From Candidatus Zixiibacteriota bacterium (GTDB taxonomy: Bacteria; Electryoneota; B3-LCP), in assembly GCA_003599535.1 (NCBI GenBank), contig QZKQ01000053.1:1-35716 (forward strand): a DNA stretch of 35,716 nucleotides, written 5' to 3'. This document shows, piece by piece, positions 9,039 through 19,058 of this stretch. Positions within the stretch are counted from its first letter, which is position 1. Every line of letters begins with the position of its first letter. Made by a program: the position numbers and the translations under genes. The notes beneath the pieces are model-generated. The model did no database searches, was not told where the DNA came from, and saw only the letters and a program-made list of their open reading frames with translations.

Positions 9039-11048
9039 ATGCGCAAGTTATCCGTTTCCCTGGCGCTTGTGGCCCTGATGGTCCTGGTGCCGGCGGCTTA
9101 CGCCCAGGTGCTCTACGAGATTCAGTACGACGACGGCATCTCGGTGTACTATTCCGGCCGGCCACAGCCCAACGACACCGTCGGCGTCTGGTTCGAGCCG
9201 CCCACGGATGCCCGCATCGTATCAGCGCGGTTCCAGATCACCTCGAACTCGCCCAATACCAACGGCCAGATCTACATCTGGGACGTGGCGGACGGTTTCG
9301 ATCCCGCCAACTACTATGACAATGACGAGCCCGGCGGCGGTCCGGCGCCCAGTCCCCTGGGAGCGATTCTGGCGGGACCCATCAACTACACCTTCCTGGG
9401 TAACAACCAGTGGGAAGAAGTCGTCTTCGAAGATTTCGGTTACCCCCCGTCCGCCCTCGACGTAGGCACCGAACCCTTCTTCGTCGGCTATGTGCTGAGC
9501 CCCGGCAATCCCAATCCCTTCGACCCGTCCCTGCTGGGTGATGCCGCCGATGCCCGTCCCTATCACAGCCTCTGCTATCTGACCAACCCCGGGGGCATCT
9601 ATTCCGGCCAGGCCGGCTGGTATGCCTACGGCATTGACTGGCTGCTGCGTTCCACCGTGGATCTCTACGGCGACCCGCCGCCCACCGTAGCGAGTATAAT
9701 TACCGCCGATAATCCGGGCGATCCGCCCGACACCTACACCATGGGCCCCTATGACGTCGAAGCCACCGTCACCGACCAGGCGGTGGGCGGCGGCCCCGGC
9801 ATGGTGGATGAGGTGCGGTTGTTCTACACCATCTCCTGGTGGGGCAACTGGGGCAATCCCGTCGCCAATACCAGTGTGGTCATGAACAATGCCGGTGGCG
9901 ACGTCTACACCGCCCAGATTCCGGCCCTGGAACACGGCCAGCGGGTCCGGTTCTACGTGCAGGCGACCGACACCGCCAACCACGTCACCGCCTACCCCAA
10001 CACCGACGGCTACGAGTTCTCCTTCCGTATTCCCGGCCTCTTCTCCGATATCCTGCTGGTGAACGACGGGCAGGCTGACGAAGAAGCCGACTTCTACAAG
10101 CAGGCGCTGGACAACGCCATGTTCCTGTATGACTACTGGTACATCGGAGCCGGTAGTGCGGAAGGCCAGGGGTATCCCGGCAGCGATGTGCTGGATATCA
10201 ACACCTACACCTCGGTGATCTGGTTCACCGGCACGGCCAATCCCGGGAATCTGCCGGATAACGACGCTGATCTGACCACGGACCCCGTGGCCCAGTTCAT
10301 CGACGCCGGCGGTAACTTCTTCCTGTCCAGCTCGGATTACCTGGGCGGCGCCTTCAACCCCGACGATTGGGACGAATTCACCGCCATTCCCGGCACCTTC
10401 ATGTACGACTATCTGATGGTGGAATCCGGCTGGTCGGATTCCCACATTGATCCGGGCCTCGGCGAATCTCTGGATACGACGTACTACGGCGTGGCCGGCG
10501 ATCCCATCTCCGGCGAGTACACCAATCCGTTCACGACGAATCCCGACCCCAATTACAACGACTTCGTCTATCCGCGGACCGGCGCCACCACCATCTTCTA
10601 CACCCAGATTGACGATGAGCCGGCCGGGCTGCGCTTCGAAGGCGGCACCCCCGCTCACAAAGTCGTCTTCCTGCCCTGGATCCTGGAAGCCACCGTCGAT
10701 CCCTCCATCGGCCAGGGCATCCTGGTGAACGTGATCGAGTGGTTCGGCGTGGCCGGAGTGGAACCGGTGGCCGGCCCGACCCCGCAGACCTACAACCTGG
10801 CTCAGAACTATCCCAACCCGTTCAACCCCGTCACCACCATCGAGTTCTCCCTGCCGGTGGCGGAGCGGGTCCAGCTCACCGTCTTCAACCCCATGGGCCA
10901 GGAAGTGGCCCGCCTGGTGGACGGCAACATGGGCGCCGGCACCTACAGCTTCACCTGGGATGCCTCCAACCTGTCTTCCGGCATCTACCTCTACAAGCTG
11001 ACCGCCGGTGACTTCGAGCAGCTCCGCAAGATGATCCTGGTGAAGTGA
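9039..11048 (+). CDS. Secreted multidomain protein with T9SS type A sorting domain
   Basis: 669 residues, start supported by GGAGGAG 5 nt upstream. A signal peptide (LALVALMVLVPAAYAQ) is followed by a beta-rich N-terminal domain (about 24-210). Next comes an Ig/FN3-like domain (about 215-330) with the recurring pattern GGDVYTAQIP and RVRFYVQATDTANH. A Rossmann-like region (about 335-560, beginning SDILLVNDGQ) resembles the glutamine-amidotransferase-like domains often found in secreted FCB proteins. The C-terminus has NYPNPFNPVTTI, SSGIYLYKL and a final KMILVK, a canonical type IX secretion sorting domain. No catalytic triad could be assigned with confidence. It is the last gene of the envelope block before the pyrimidine operon. 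Confidence 0.7.
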   Translation: MRKLSVSLALVALMVLVPAAYAQVLYEIQYDDGISVYYSGRPQPNDTVGVWFEPPTDARIVSARFQITSNSPNTNGQIYIWDVADGFDPANYYDNDEPGGGPAPSPLGAILAGPINYTFLGNNQWEEVVFEDFGYPPSALDVGTEPFFVGYVLSPGNPNPFDPSLLGDAADARPYHSLCYLTNPGGIYSGQAGWYAYGIDWLLRSTVDLYGDPPPTVASIITADNPGDPPDTYTMGPYDVEATVTDQAVGGGPGMVDEVRLFYTISWWGNWGNPVANTSVVMNNAGGDVYTAQIPALEHGQRVRFYVQATDTANHVTAYPNTDGYEFSFRIPGLFSDILLVNDGQADEEADFYKQALDNAMFLYDYWYIGAGSAEGQGYPGSDVLDINTYTSVIWFTGTANPGNLPDNDADLTTDPVAQFIDAGGNFFLSSSDYLGGAFNPDDWDEFTAIPGTFMYDYLMVESGWSDSHIDPGLGESLDTTYYGVAGDPISGEYTNPFTTNPDPNYNDFVYPRTGATTIFYTQIDDEPAGLRFEGGTPAHKVVFLPWILEATVDPSIGQGILVNVIEWFGVAGVEPVAGPTPQTYNLAQNYPNPFNPVTTIEFSLPVAERVQLTVFNPMGQEVARLVDGNMGAGTYSFTWDASNLSSGIYLYKLTAGDFEQLRKMILVK

Positions 11049-11055
11049 CGCAGTC

Positions 11056-11123
11056 ATCCGTCTACCGACGGATAAGCTTCACCGCAGATAATACCCGGGC
11101 CGGGGCGGAACTTCCGCTCCGGC
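11056..11123 (+). terminator. Two hairpins after the secreted-protein gene; possible weak terminator
   Basis: Eight bases after the stop codon there is a 7-bp hairpin (ATCCGTC 11056-11062 with GACGGAT 11067-11073). A second, stronger hairpin has arms GCCGGGGCGG (11099-11108) and CCGCTCCGGC (11114-11123), one G-U pair. Neither is followed by a good T run, so termination is possible but not shown. Confidence 0.3.
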
Positions 11124-11150
11124 CTCCGGGTTGCATCAACAAAGTAAAAG

Positions 11151-12771
<1,621 letters not shown>

Positions 12772-12772
12772 C

Positions 12773-14017
12773 ATGGAAGCGATTAAACTGCCCCAGACTC
12801 TGTGGCTGAAGAATGCCCGTCTGCTCGATCCGGCGCTGGACCTGGACATCCGCGGCGACCTGCGGGTGGAGGACGGTCGGGTGGCCGCCGTGGGGAAAGC
12901 CTCCGGCGGCGGCGCCTCCTGGGACTTGCAGGGCGCGGTGGTCTGCCCCGGCTTTTTCGACCTGCACGTCCACCTGCGCGAGCCCGGCAATGAAGAGGCC
13001 GAAACCATCCGCTCCGGGCAGGAAGCAGCCGCGGCCGGCGGGTTTACCGCCGTCGCTGCCATGCCCAACACCACTCCGGCGCTGGATCACGCCGGGCTGG
13101 TCCGCTGGGTGGTGGATTACGCCTCAACATTCCCCGTGGCGGTGTACCCCGTGGGGGCCATCACCAAGGGGCGCCAGGGAGAAGAGTTGACTGAAATGGT
13201 GGAACTGCGCCAGGCCGGCGCCATCGCCTTCAGCGATGACGGCTCGCACGTCAAGTCCGCCGAGATCATGCGCCGCGCCCTGGAATACAGCCTGCTGACC
13301 GGCGCCCCCATCATCACCCACGCCGAGGAAGGCGGCCTGTCCCTGGGCGGGGCCATGCACGAAGGGGAATGGTCCACCCGCCTGGGATTGCCGGGCATCC
13401 CCCGCCTGTCCGAAGACATCGCCACCGTGCGCGACCTGATGCTGGCCCAGTACACCGGCGGCCGGCTGCACCTGGCCCACGTATCCACCGCCGGCGCCCT
13501 GGAAGCACTGCAATCCTTCCGCACCCGGGGCACGCGGGCCACCGGCGAAGCCACTCCCCACCACCTGCTGCTGACCGACGCCGCCGTGGCCGGATATGAC
13601 ACCTCCACCAAAATGAAGCCGCCGCTGCGAGAAGAGGCCGACCGCCTGGCGCTGTGGGAAGGGCTGAAGCAGGGGGTCGTCACCGCCGTGGCCACCGACC
13701 ACGCCCCCCACACCTGGGACGACAAGGAAGTCACCTACGACGAGGCCGCTTTCGGCGCCCTGGGGCTGGAAACCGCCCTGGGCCTGATCTGGGATCGCGG
13801 GGTGCGGGCCGGGCTGATTTCGCCGGCGGAGATGATCCGGCTCTTCTGCCACGGCCCCCGCGCCGTGGTGGACGCGCCCCAGCCGGCGCTCCAGGCGGAA
13901 ATCCCCGCCGAACTGACCATCTTCCACCCCGACGAGGAGTGGACCGTGGAAACCGAACGGTTCTACAGCAAAGCGAAGAACTCCCCCTTCGCCGGGTGGA
14001 ACCGGGCTTCTAAGGCC
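12773..14017 (+). other. pyrC: PyrC (dihydroorotase) part of the fused frame
   Basis: About 415 residues cyclising carbamoylaspartate to dihydroorotate, the third pyrimidine step. All expected metal-binding segments are visible: HVH at 65-67, the FSDDG Asp, THAEE, AHVST and ATDHAPH. The normal C-terminal strand (a GR..TIVGGR-type ending after FAGW) is absent, so the small beta-sandwich of the amidohydrolase fold is incomplete. In another frame a TAA occurs at 14011-14013, seven bases before the first SelB-frame ATG. Confidence 0.85.
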
Positions 14018-15958
14018 ATGACCGCCCCACGGCACATGATCGCCGCCACCGCCGGCCATATTGACCACGGCAAGACCGCCCTGGTCCGGGCTTTGACCGG
14101 CATGGAGACGGATCGCCTGGAAGAGGAGAAGCGGCGCGGCATCACCATCGAGCTGGGCTTCGCCTTCCTGGGCCGCAACGTCACCCTCATTGACGTCCCG
14201 GGCCACGAACGTTTCATCAAGACCATGGTGGCGGGCGTCAGCACGGTGGACCTGGGGCTGCTGGTGGTGGCCGCCGACGACGGCGTCATGCCCCAGACCC
14301 GCGAGCATCTGGACATCCTGCGCCTGCTGGGCGTCCCCCGGCTGTTCGCGGTGCTGACCAAGGTGGACGGCCTGGAGCCGGACTGGGTGGGGATGATCGA
14401 GGAGGAGGTCCGCGAGCTGCTTCCCGATGAGTACCGCGCCGCGACCCCCTTCTTCCGCTGCGATGCACTGTCCGGGGAGGGGGTGGAGGCGCTGAAAACC
14501 GCTCTCCTGGCGCTGGCGGACCGTCTCCCGCCGCGCCGGGACCGCGGCGTCTTCCGCCTGCCCGTGGATCGGGTGTTCAGCGTCAAGGGGTACGGCACTG
14601 TGGTCACCGGCACCATCCTGGGCGGGAGCGTCCGCGCCGGCGACCGCCTTCGCGTCATGCCCGGCGTCCGCGAGGTCCGGGTGCGGGGGATGCAGAGTCA
14701 CGGCGTGGACCGGGATAGCCTGGGCGCCGGTGACCGGGCGGCGCTGAACCTGGGCGGCTTGGAAGCCGGGGACCTGGGCCGCGGCGATTGGTTGTGCGAG
14801 CCGGAGGCCGTTCTGCCCAGCGAGCGGCTGGACGTGGCGCTGGACGTCCTGGAACACGCCCCGCCGGTGAAGCACCGCGACCGGGTGCACTTCCACCTGG
14901 GCACCGGGGAGATCCTGGGGCGCATCCTGCTGCTGCGGGACGAGGCGGCCTTGCCCGGCCGCCGCACGGTGGCCCAGGTACGCCTGGAAGGCCCGGTGGC
15001 GGCCGCCCGCGGGGATCGCTTCGTCATCCGCCGCTATTCCCCTCCGGAGACACTGGGGGGCGGGGAAGTGCTGGACCCCCTGCCGGAAGAGCGCCGCCGC
15101 GGCGACCTGCCGGAAACGTCCGAACTGGCCGCGCTGGCCTCCGCGGCGGACCTCGAAGCGCTGGCGTGGAAGGTGCGCCGGATGGGGACGGCGGGACTGC
15201 CGTGGGATCAGGCCCGGGCCTTCGCCGGACTGCCGGTGGCGGGACTGGATGGGGTGGTTGGGCAGTTGGAAGCGCGCGGAGAGATATTGCGCCTGGGGAG
15301 CGCCGCGGGGATGATCCTGTTCAGCCGTGAAGCTCTGGAACGGGCGCGGGAGGCGATTCGGACGCGCCTGGACGATTTCCACCACCGCTTCCCCGACCAG
15401 CTCGGGTTGACCCGGGCGCGCCTGCTGAGCGACCTGGCCGCGGTCTTCCCCCCGGCGTTGCTGGAACGAGCGCTGGACGACCGGGCGAGCGGCGAACCGG
15501 TCCTGGAGAAGGGAGTGCTGCGCCGCGCCGGACACCGGATCCACCTGGAGGCGGATACCGCGGCCCGGGCGGATCGCGTCGAAACCCTGCTGCGGGAGGC
15601 GGGCCTGGCGCCTCCGGGATTGGAAGCCCTGGCCCGGCAGGCGGGCCTGACGGAAGCCGACTTGGTGCGCTTGCTGGGCGTTATGCAGGCCCAGGATCGG
15701 GTGGTACGCCAGGAGGATTTCTACTGGGCTGCTGAAGCGGTAGACCGCGCCTGGGAAATCGTCCGCCGGGAGCTGGCCGCCGGGGCGGGACGGACCACCT
15801 CCGACCTGCGCGAAGCCCTGGGCTGTCCGCGGCGCCATGCTGTCGCGCTACTGGAACATTTCGATCGCCTGGGACGTACCCAGAGGCGGGAAGATTTTCG
15901 CTTCCCCGGCCCGGAGTTCGCTGCCTCCGCATCGCACATTGAAGCAAAAAATCCTTGA
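12773..15958 (+). CDS. pyrC-selB: Continuous frame: dihydroorotase PyrC joined to selenocysteine elongation factor SelB
   Basis: A single open frame of 1061 residues. Residues 1 to about 415 are a type I dihydroorotase: metal ligands in DLHVHLREPG (His65/His67), FSDDGSHVKS, THAEE, LAHVST and the ATDHAPH Asp. The part ends at SPFAGWN, where family members continue for roughly 15-20 more residues. There is no stop. From Met416 or Met422 the frame continues as SelB with the complete N-terminal GTPase start (ATAGHIDHGKTAL). AAGGAG precedes ATG 12773 and pyrB ends 1 nt upstream, so it is co-expressed with pyr genes. It may be translated as one fusion, or SelB may also start internally. A one-base sequencing or real frameshift cannot be excluded. 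Confidence 0.8.
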   Translation: MEAIKLPQTLWLKNARLLDPALDLDIRGDLRVEDGRVAAVGKASGGGASWDLQGAVVCPGFFDLHVHLREPGNEEAETIRSGQEAAAAGGFTAVAAMPNTTPALDHAGLVRWVVDYASTFPVAVYPVGAITKGRQGEELTEMVELRQAGAIAFSDDGSHVKSAEIMRRALEYSLLTGAPIITHAEEGGLSLGGAMHEGEWSTRLGLPGIPRLSEDIATVRDLMLAQYTGGRLHLAHVSTAGALEALQSFRTRGTRATGEATPHHLLLTDAAVAGYDTSTKMKPPLREEADRLALWEGLKQGVVTAVATDHAPHTWDDKEVTYDEAAFGALGLETALGLIWDRGVRAGLISPAEMIRLFCHGPRAVVDAPQPALQAEIPAELTIFHPDEEWTVETERFYSKAKNSPFAGWNRASKAMTAPRHMIAATAGHIDHGKTALVRALTGMETDRLEEEKRRGITIELGFAFLGRNVTLIDVPGHERFIKTMVAGVSTVDLGLLVVAADDGVMPQTREHLDILRLLGVPRLFAVLTKVDGLEPDWVGMIEEEVRELLPDEYRAATPFFRCDALSGEGVEALKTALLALADRLPPRRDRGVFRLPVDRVFSVKGYGTVVTGTILGGSVRAGDRLRVMPGVREVRVRGMQSHGVDRDSLGAGDRAALNLGGLEAGDLGRGDWLCEPEAVLPSERLDVALDVLEHAPPVKHRDRVHFHLGTGEILGRILLLRDEAALPGRRTVAQVRLEGPVAAARGDRFVIRRYSPPETLGGGEVLDPLPEERRRGDLPETSELAALASAADLEALAWKVRRMGTAGLPWDQARAFAGLPVAGLDGVVGQLEARGEILRLGSAAGMILFSREALERAREAIRTRLDDFHHRFPDQLGLTRARLLSDLAAVFPPALLERALDDRASGEPVLEKGVLRRAGHRIHLEADTAARADRVETLLREAGLAPPGLEALARQAGLTEADLVRLLGVMQAQDRVVRQEDFYWAAEAVDRAWEIVRRELAAGAGRTTSDLREALGCPRRHAVALLEHFDRLGRTQRREDFRFPGPEFAASASHIEAKNP
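14018..15958 (+). other. selB: SelB (selenocysteine-specific translation elongation factor) part, possible internal starts at 14018 and 14036
   Basis: From ATG 14036 this is 640 residues, a full SelB length. G-box motifs are GHIDHGKT (G1), RRGITIELGF (switch I), DVPGHERF (G3), LTKVDG (G4) and LSGEG (G5). Domains II and III follow (VDRVFSVKGYGTVVTG is a strong SelB/EF-Tu domain II mark). The C-terminal part from about 15100 is helical with LTRARLLSDL and TTSDLREALG segments, consistent with the winged helices that bind SECIS RNA. SelB carries Sec-tRNA to UGA codons. TAAGG before ATG 14018 is a weak ribosome site. No selA, selC or selD is in the window. Confidence 0.9.
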
Positions 15959-15983
15959 TTTTCGCCTTTCCCCGCATTATAAT
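15955..15983 (+). promoter_or_regulatory. Sigma70-type promoter of tRNA-Phe
   Basis: TTGATT (15955-15960), a 17-nt spacer and a perfect TATAAT (15978-15983). Transcription would start near 15990, about 10 nt before the mature tRNA. The -35 box overlaps the stop region of selB. Confidence 0.75.
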
Positions 15984-15999
15984 ATACTTTTGTGCCCGT

Positions 16000-16072
16000 G
16001 CCACTCTAGCTCAGTAGGTAGAGCACCGCCCTGAAAAGGCGGGTGTGCCCAGTTCGATTCTGGGGGGTGGCA
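16000..16072 (+). tRNA. tRNA-Phe (anticodon GAA)
   Basis: 73 nt cloverleaf. Acceptor GCCACTC (16000-16006) pairs with GGGTGGC (16065-16071) with one G-U; the discriminator is A 16072. D arm GCTC/GAGC, anticodon stem CCGCC/GGCGG with loop CTGAAAA giving GAA at 16033-16035, and T arm CCCAG/CTGGG with loop TTCGATT. CCA is not encoded (CCT follows), so tRNA nucleotidyltransferase must add it. It is a single-gene unit with its own promoter and terminator. Confidence 0.95.
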
Positions 16073-16082
16073 CCTCAAAACG

Positions 16083-16119
16083 ACGGCGTCCATGGTTCCA
16101 TGGACGCCGTTGGTGTTTT
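16083..16119 (+). terminator. Terminator hairpin after tRNA-Phe
   Basis: A perfect 13-bp stem, ACGGCGTCCATGG (16083-16095) with CCATGGACGCCGT (16098-16110), a two-base TT core, then TGGTGTTTTC. It starts 11 nt after the tRNA. The T tract is interrupted but the stem is very strong. Confidence 0.7.
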
Positions 16120-16225
16120 CAGAGGTTAGTGGGTGCGCCTTTCCCTTTTTTCCCCCTCTTACCTTGACTTTCCCCGTGGAATTTCGTATCTTTTTCCAGA
16201 CTGCCACAAATCAGGAGGAAGAGGC

Positions 16226-18523
16226 ATGATTCGCCGACTCGCGCTGCTCTGTGCCGCCGGGATACTGCTGGCGGGGCTGCCCGCCTGGGGTCTCGATCCC
16301 GCCTACCATACCAACGAAGAGATCTACCAGGAAATCACCGCCCTGCAACAGCTCTATCCCACCATGGTCCGGGTGGATACCATCGGGTATTCCCACCGGG
16401 ATCACCTCCCCATCTGGGCGGTCAAGCTCTCCCACAATGTCGCGGTGGATGAAGACCAGCCCACGGTGCTGTTCGTGGGGCAGGTCCACGCCGAGGAAAT
16501 CCTGGGGGTGGAGGTGGTCATGGCGCTGCTGGATACCATCATTGACCTGCGCCAGGCGACTCCCTTCAACATCTATCTGCAGCAGTTGGAGATGTGGTTC
16601 GTGCCCACCGCCAACCCGGAGGGCCACGCCGTGGTGATGGATTCCCTGGACTTTTCCTACCGCAAGAACAAGCACGACATCAACGGGAACGGCGTCTTCG
16701 ACTACTTCCCCGGCATGGGCGGGGACATTGACGGGGTGGACATCAACCGCAACTTCCCCCTGAACTGGGCCAAAGGGGACACCTTCATGCAGCCGGGCGG
16801 CACCGAGTCCTACGACTACTATCGCGGGCCTGCCCCCCTGTCCGAGACCGAAACCCAGGCATTGTGGGAATTTGGGGCGCGGGAACGGTTCGCCTTCTCC
16901 CTCGTCTGGCACAGCTCCCGGTCCGGGCATAACGCCGAAAAGATCTTCTATCCCTGGGATTGGGACGATTCCGGGAAACTGCCTCCCGACCACGCCGCCC
17001 TGGACGAGGCCGTGGAAAACCTGTCCGGGCTGATCCCCCGGCTGGTGTCGGGCTACTACAACCCCTTCCCCACCGACGCTCCGCGCGGCAATCAGCACGA
17101 CGCCACCTACGCCGAATACGGCGCCTTCGCCTACCTGATCGAGTGCGGTGACGCCAACCTGCAGCCGCCCTACCCCATCATGCGTCAGGTGATCCTGGCC
17201 AACTTGCAGGGCGCCTACTATATCCTGGCCCGCGCCACCGGCTATGAGACCGCCCCCATCCGGGCCCGGTTGACCGGCACGGTGAAGGACCCCGCCGGCC
17301 TCGCGCTGTCCGCCGTGGTGACCATTTCCGAACTTGACGGCCCCTACCTGAAGCCGCGGACCTGCGACCCCGATTACGGCCGCTACCGCCGCTACCTCAT
17401 GCCGGGAACGTACACCTTGAACGTCAGCCTGCGCGGCTACTACCCGCAAACCCAGACGGTCAACGCCGGCAACACCTGGCAGACCACGCGCAACTTCACC
17501 CTGCAGCCCAAACCGTCGCACCTGCTCCAGGGCGTGGTGCAGTCGCTGATTGGCGGGGACCCCCTGGCCGGCACGCTCTACATTCACGGCGAAGACGTGG
17601 CCGACACCGTGGTCTATGATGCAAGCGGGACTTTCAGCCACACCCTGCCGGAAGGCGACTACGCCCTGACCTTCGACAGCCCCGGTTACGTGGTCCGCTT
17701 CAGCCAAATTACGCTGAATGACGACCTGAACCTGATCTTCGAGCTGTCCCCCGCCACGACCCTGTTGGCGGAGACGTTCGAAGCCGGCCTGGCCTCCTGG
17801 ATCAGCGGTGGGAGCAACAACTACTGGGGCGTCGAAATATCCGATTCCCTGTGGAACGGCAGCCAAGTGGCCACCGAAAGCCCCTACTTCGATGATTCCC
17901 TGAACACCGACTGCTGGCTGGAATACGGCCAGCCCCTGGATTTGAGCAGTTCCCTGACCGCCGCCCTGCGCTTCCACCACTGGCAGTACCTGGAGCCGGG
18001 CTACGATCACGCCTTCGTGCAGGTCAGCTCCAACGGCGGGTCCAGCTGGGAAACCGTGGCCGGCCCCTTCGACGGGCAGGACCTGGGCTGGGGCGCCGCC
18101 TACGCCGACCTGACGCCCTACTGCGGGTTGGGCGACGTGCGCCTGCGCTTCTGCGTCTGGACCGACAACACTCTGCGCTGGCCGGGCTGGCGCCTGGACG
18201 ACGTCACCGTAACTGCGGCCGACACCGTCAGCGCCGTCCCGCCGCAGGACCTGCCGCAGGACTACGCCCTGGTGTCCCTGTACCCCAATCCCTTCAATTC
18301 CCGCCTCAGCGTGAAGGTGACGCTGCCCCAGGCCGGCCCCGCCGACCTGGCGGTGTGGGACGTCCAGGGCCGCCTGGTATCGCGCCTCCATGCCGGGACA
18401 CTGTCCGCCGGAGCCCACCGCTTCACGCTCGAGATGCCCGCCGGCCAAGCCTCGGGGATGTACTTCCTGCGGCTGGAACGCGCGGCCAAGACCACCATGC
18501 ACAAGATCGTATATTTAAAGTAG
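16226..18523 (+). CDS. Secreted M14-family zinc carboxypeptidase with T9SS sorting domain
   Basis: ATG 16226 follows AGGAGGAAGAG and opens a clear signal peptide (LLCAAGILLAGLPAWG). 765 residues. The peptidase domain (about 30-340) has the zinc motif HAEE (His88, Glu91), NPEGH, the DINRNFPLNW substrate-Arg motif (Arg175), the third zinc ligand in WHSSRSG (His229) and catalytic Glu306 in YLIECGD, so it should be active. A carboxypeptidase-regulatory-like beta domain follows (about 345-480), then another, then a jelly-roll/MAM-like domain (about 510-665: FEAGLASWISGG, WRLDDVTV). The end is a sorting domain (YPNPFNSRLSV, SGMYFLRL). It probably trims peptides at the cell surface or outside the cell. 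Confidence 0.85.
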   Translation: MIRRLALLCAAGILLAGLPAWGLDPAYHTNEEIYQEITALQQLYPTMVRVDTIGYSHRDHLPIWAVKLSHNVAVDEDQPTVLFVGQVHAEEILGVEVVMALLDTIIDLRQATPFNIYLQQLEMWFVPTANPEGHAVVMDSLDFSYRKNKHDINGNGVFDYFPGMGGDIDGVDINRNFPLNWAKGDTFMQPGGTESYDYYRGPAPLSETETQALWEFGARERFAFSLVWHSSRSGHNAEKIFYPWDWDDSGKLPPDHAALDEAVENLSGLIPRLVSGYYNPFPTDAPRGNQHDATYAEYGAFAYLIECGDANLQPPYPIMRQVILANLQGAYYILARATGYETAPIRARLTGTVKDPAGLALSAVVTISELDGPYLKPRTCDPDYGRYRRYLMPGTYTLNVSLRGYYPQTQTVNAGNTWQTTRNFTLQPKPSHLLQGVVQSLIGGDPLAGTLYIHGEDVADTVVYDASGTFSHTLPEGDYALTFDSPGYVVRFSQITLNDDLNLIFELSPATTLLAETFEAGLASWISGGSNNYWGVEISDSLWNGSQVATESPYFDDSLNTDCWLEYGQPLDLSSSLTAALRFHHWQYLEPGYDHAFVQVSSNGGSSWETVAGPFDGQDLGWGAAYADLTPYCGLGDVRLRFCVWTDNTLRWPGWRLDDVTVTAADTVSAVPPQDLPQDYALVSLYPNPFNSRLSVKVTLPQAGPADLAVWDVQGRLVSRLHAGTLSAGAHRFTLEMPAGQASGMYFLRLERAAKTTMHKIVYLK

Positions 18524-18546
18524 CGTGTTGTTATAGCACCGGCGTG

Positions 18547-18634
18547 GCGTCAGGTCCTAACCGCGAGAGACGGTCTGCTTCAGCAATGGTGGACGGATTG
18601 CATCTTCGGCACGGACAGCGGAGAGACCTGACGC
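18547..18634 (+). ncRNA. Candidate structured RNA or small palindromic element upstream of folB
   Basis: GCGTCAGGTC (18547-18556) is an exact reverse complement of GACCTGACGC (18625-18634), closing an 88-nt span that contains smaller hairpins (ACCG 18560-18563 with CGGT 18571-18574, loop CGAGAGA; a TGC/GCA stem near 18576-18585). This is a multibranched layout like a cis-regulatory RNA, and it ends 52 nt before folB. I could not match it to a known riboswitch. A dispersed non-coding palindromic element is the main alternative. Confidence 0.35.
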
Positions 18635-18686
18635 GCTTCCAATAGCATTAGTCATTGCCTGTATTCACCGTAACGAGGACCCTGTT

Positions 18687-19058
18687 ATGCAGCAGCGACC
18701 GGATTACGTGCGCCTGAAAGATCTGCGCTTCTGGGGGCGGCACGGCCATCTGCCCTTTGAAAAGGAATTGGGCAACCGCTTCGAAGTGGACGTGGACCTG
18801 CAAATGGACGCCTCCCAAGTTATTCAGACCGACCACCTGCACGACACGGTGGACCTGGCCCGGGTGTACGATTTGGTTCGCGCCCGGGTGGAAGGCGAAC
18901 CCTGCCAGCTCCTGGAAACCCTGGCCGGCCGCATCGCCGGCGACTTGGCGGGCCTGGATCACGTCGCCGCCGCCACCGTGCGGGTGCGCAAGATGTTTCC
19001 GCCGCTGGAAGGCAACACCCAGGGGGTGATGGAAGTTGAGGTCACCCGCGTCCCTTGA
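18687..19058 (+). CDS. folB: Dihydroneopterin aldolase
   Basis: 123 residues, normal for FolB. The N-terminal pattern VRLKDLRFWGRHGHLPFEKE, a conserved Glu after HG, LHDTVDLARVYDLVR, the LLETLAGRIA helix and the C-terminal VRVRKMFPPLEG with its catalytic-type Lys all match the family. It cleaves 7,8-dihydroneopterin to 6-hydroxymethyl-7,8-dihydropterin in folate synthesis. The gene overlaps folK by 23 nt, so the two consecutive pathway enzymes are probably translationally coupled. The structured element just upstream may influence expression, but this is unproven. Confidence 0.9.
   Translation: MQQRPDYVRLKDLRFWGRHGHLPFEKELGNRFEVDVDLQMDASQVIQTDHLHDTVDLARVYDLVRARVEGEPCQLLETLAGRIAGDLAGLDHVAAATVRVRKMFPPLEGNTQGVMEVEVTRVP

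Noticed and set aside
13124-15838. Minus-strand open frame of about 900 codons opposite pyrC-selB
   Set aside because: Same antisense effect; the plus strand has unmistakable PyrC and SelB motifs.
16000-16072. tRNA next to selB as a possible selenocysteine tRNA
   Set aside because: It is 73 nt with a normal variable loop and anticodon GAA; a tRNA-Sec would be about 95 nt with UCA.
18547-18634. Known THF or ZTP riboswitch upstream of folB
   Set aside because: Position is suggestive, but I could not align the conserved cores of these classes, so only a generic structured element is reported.
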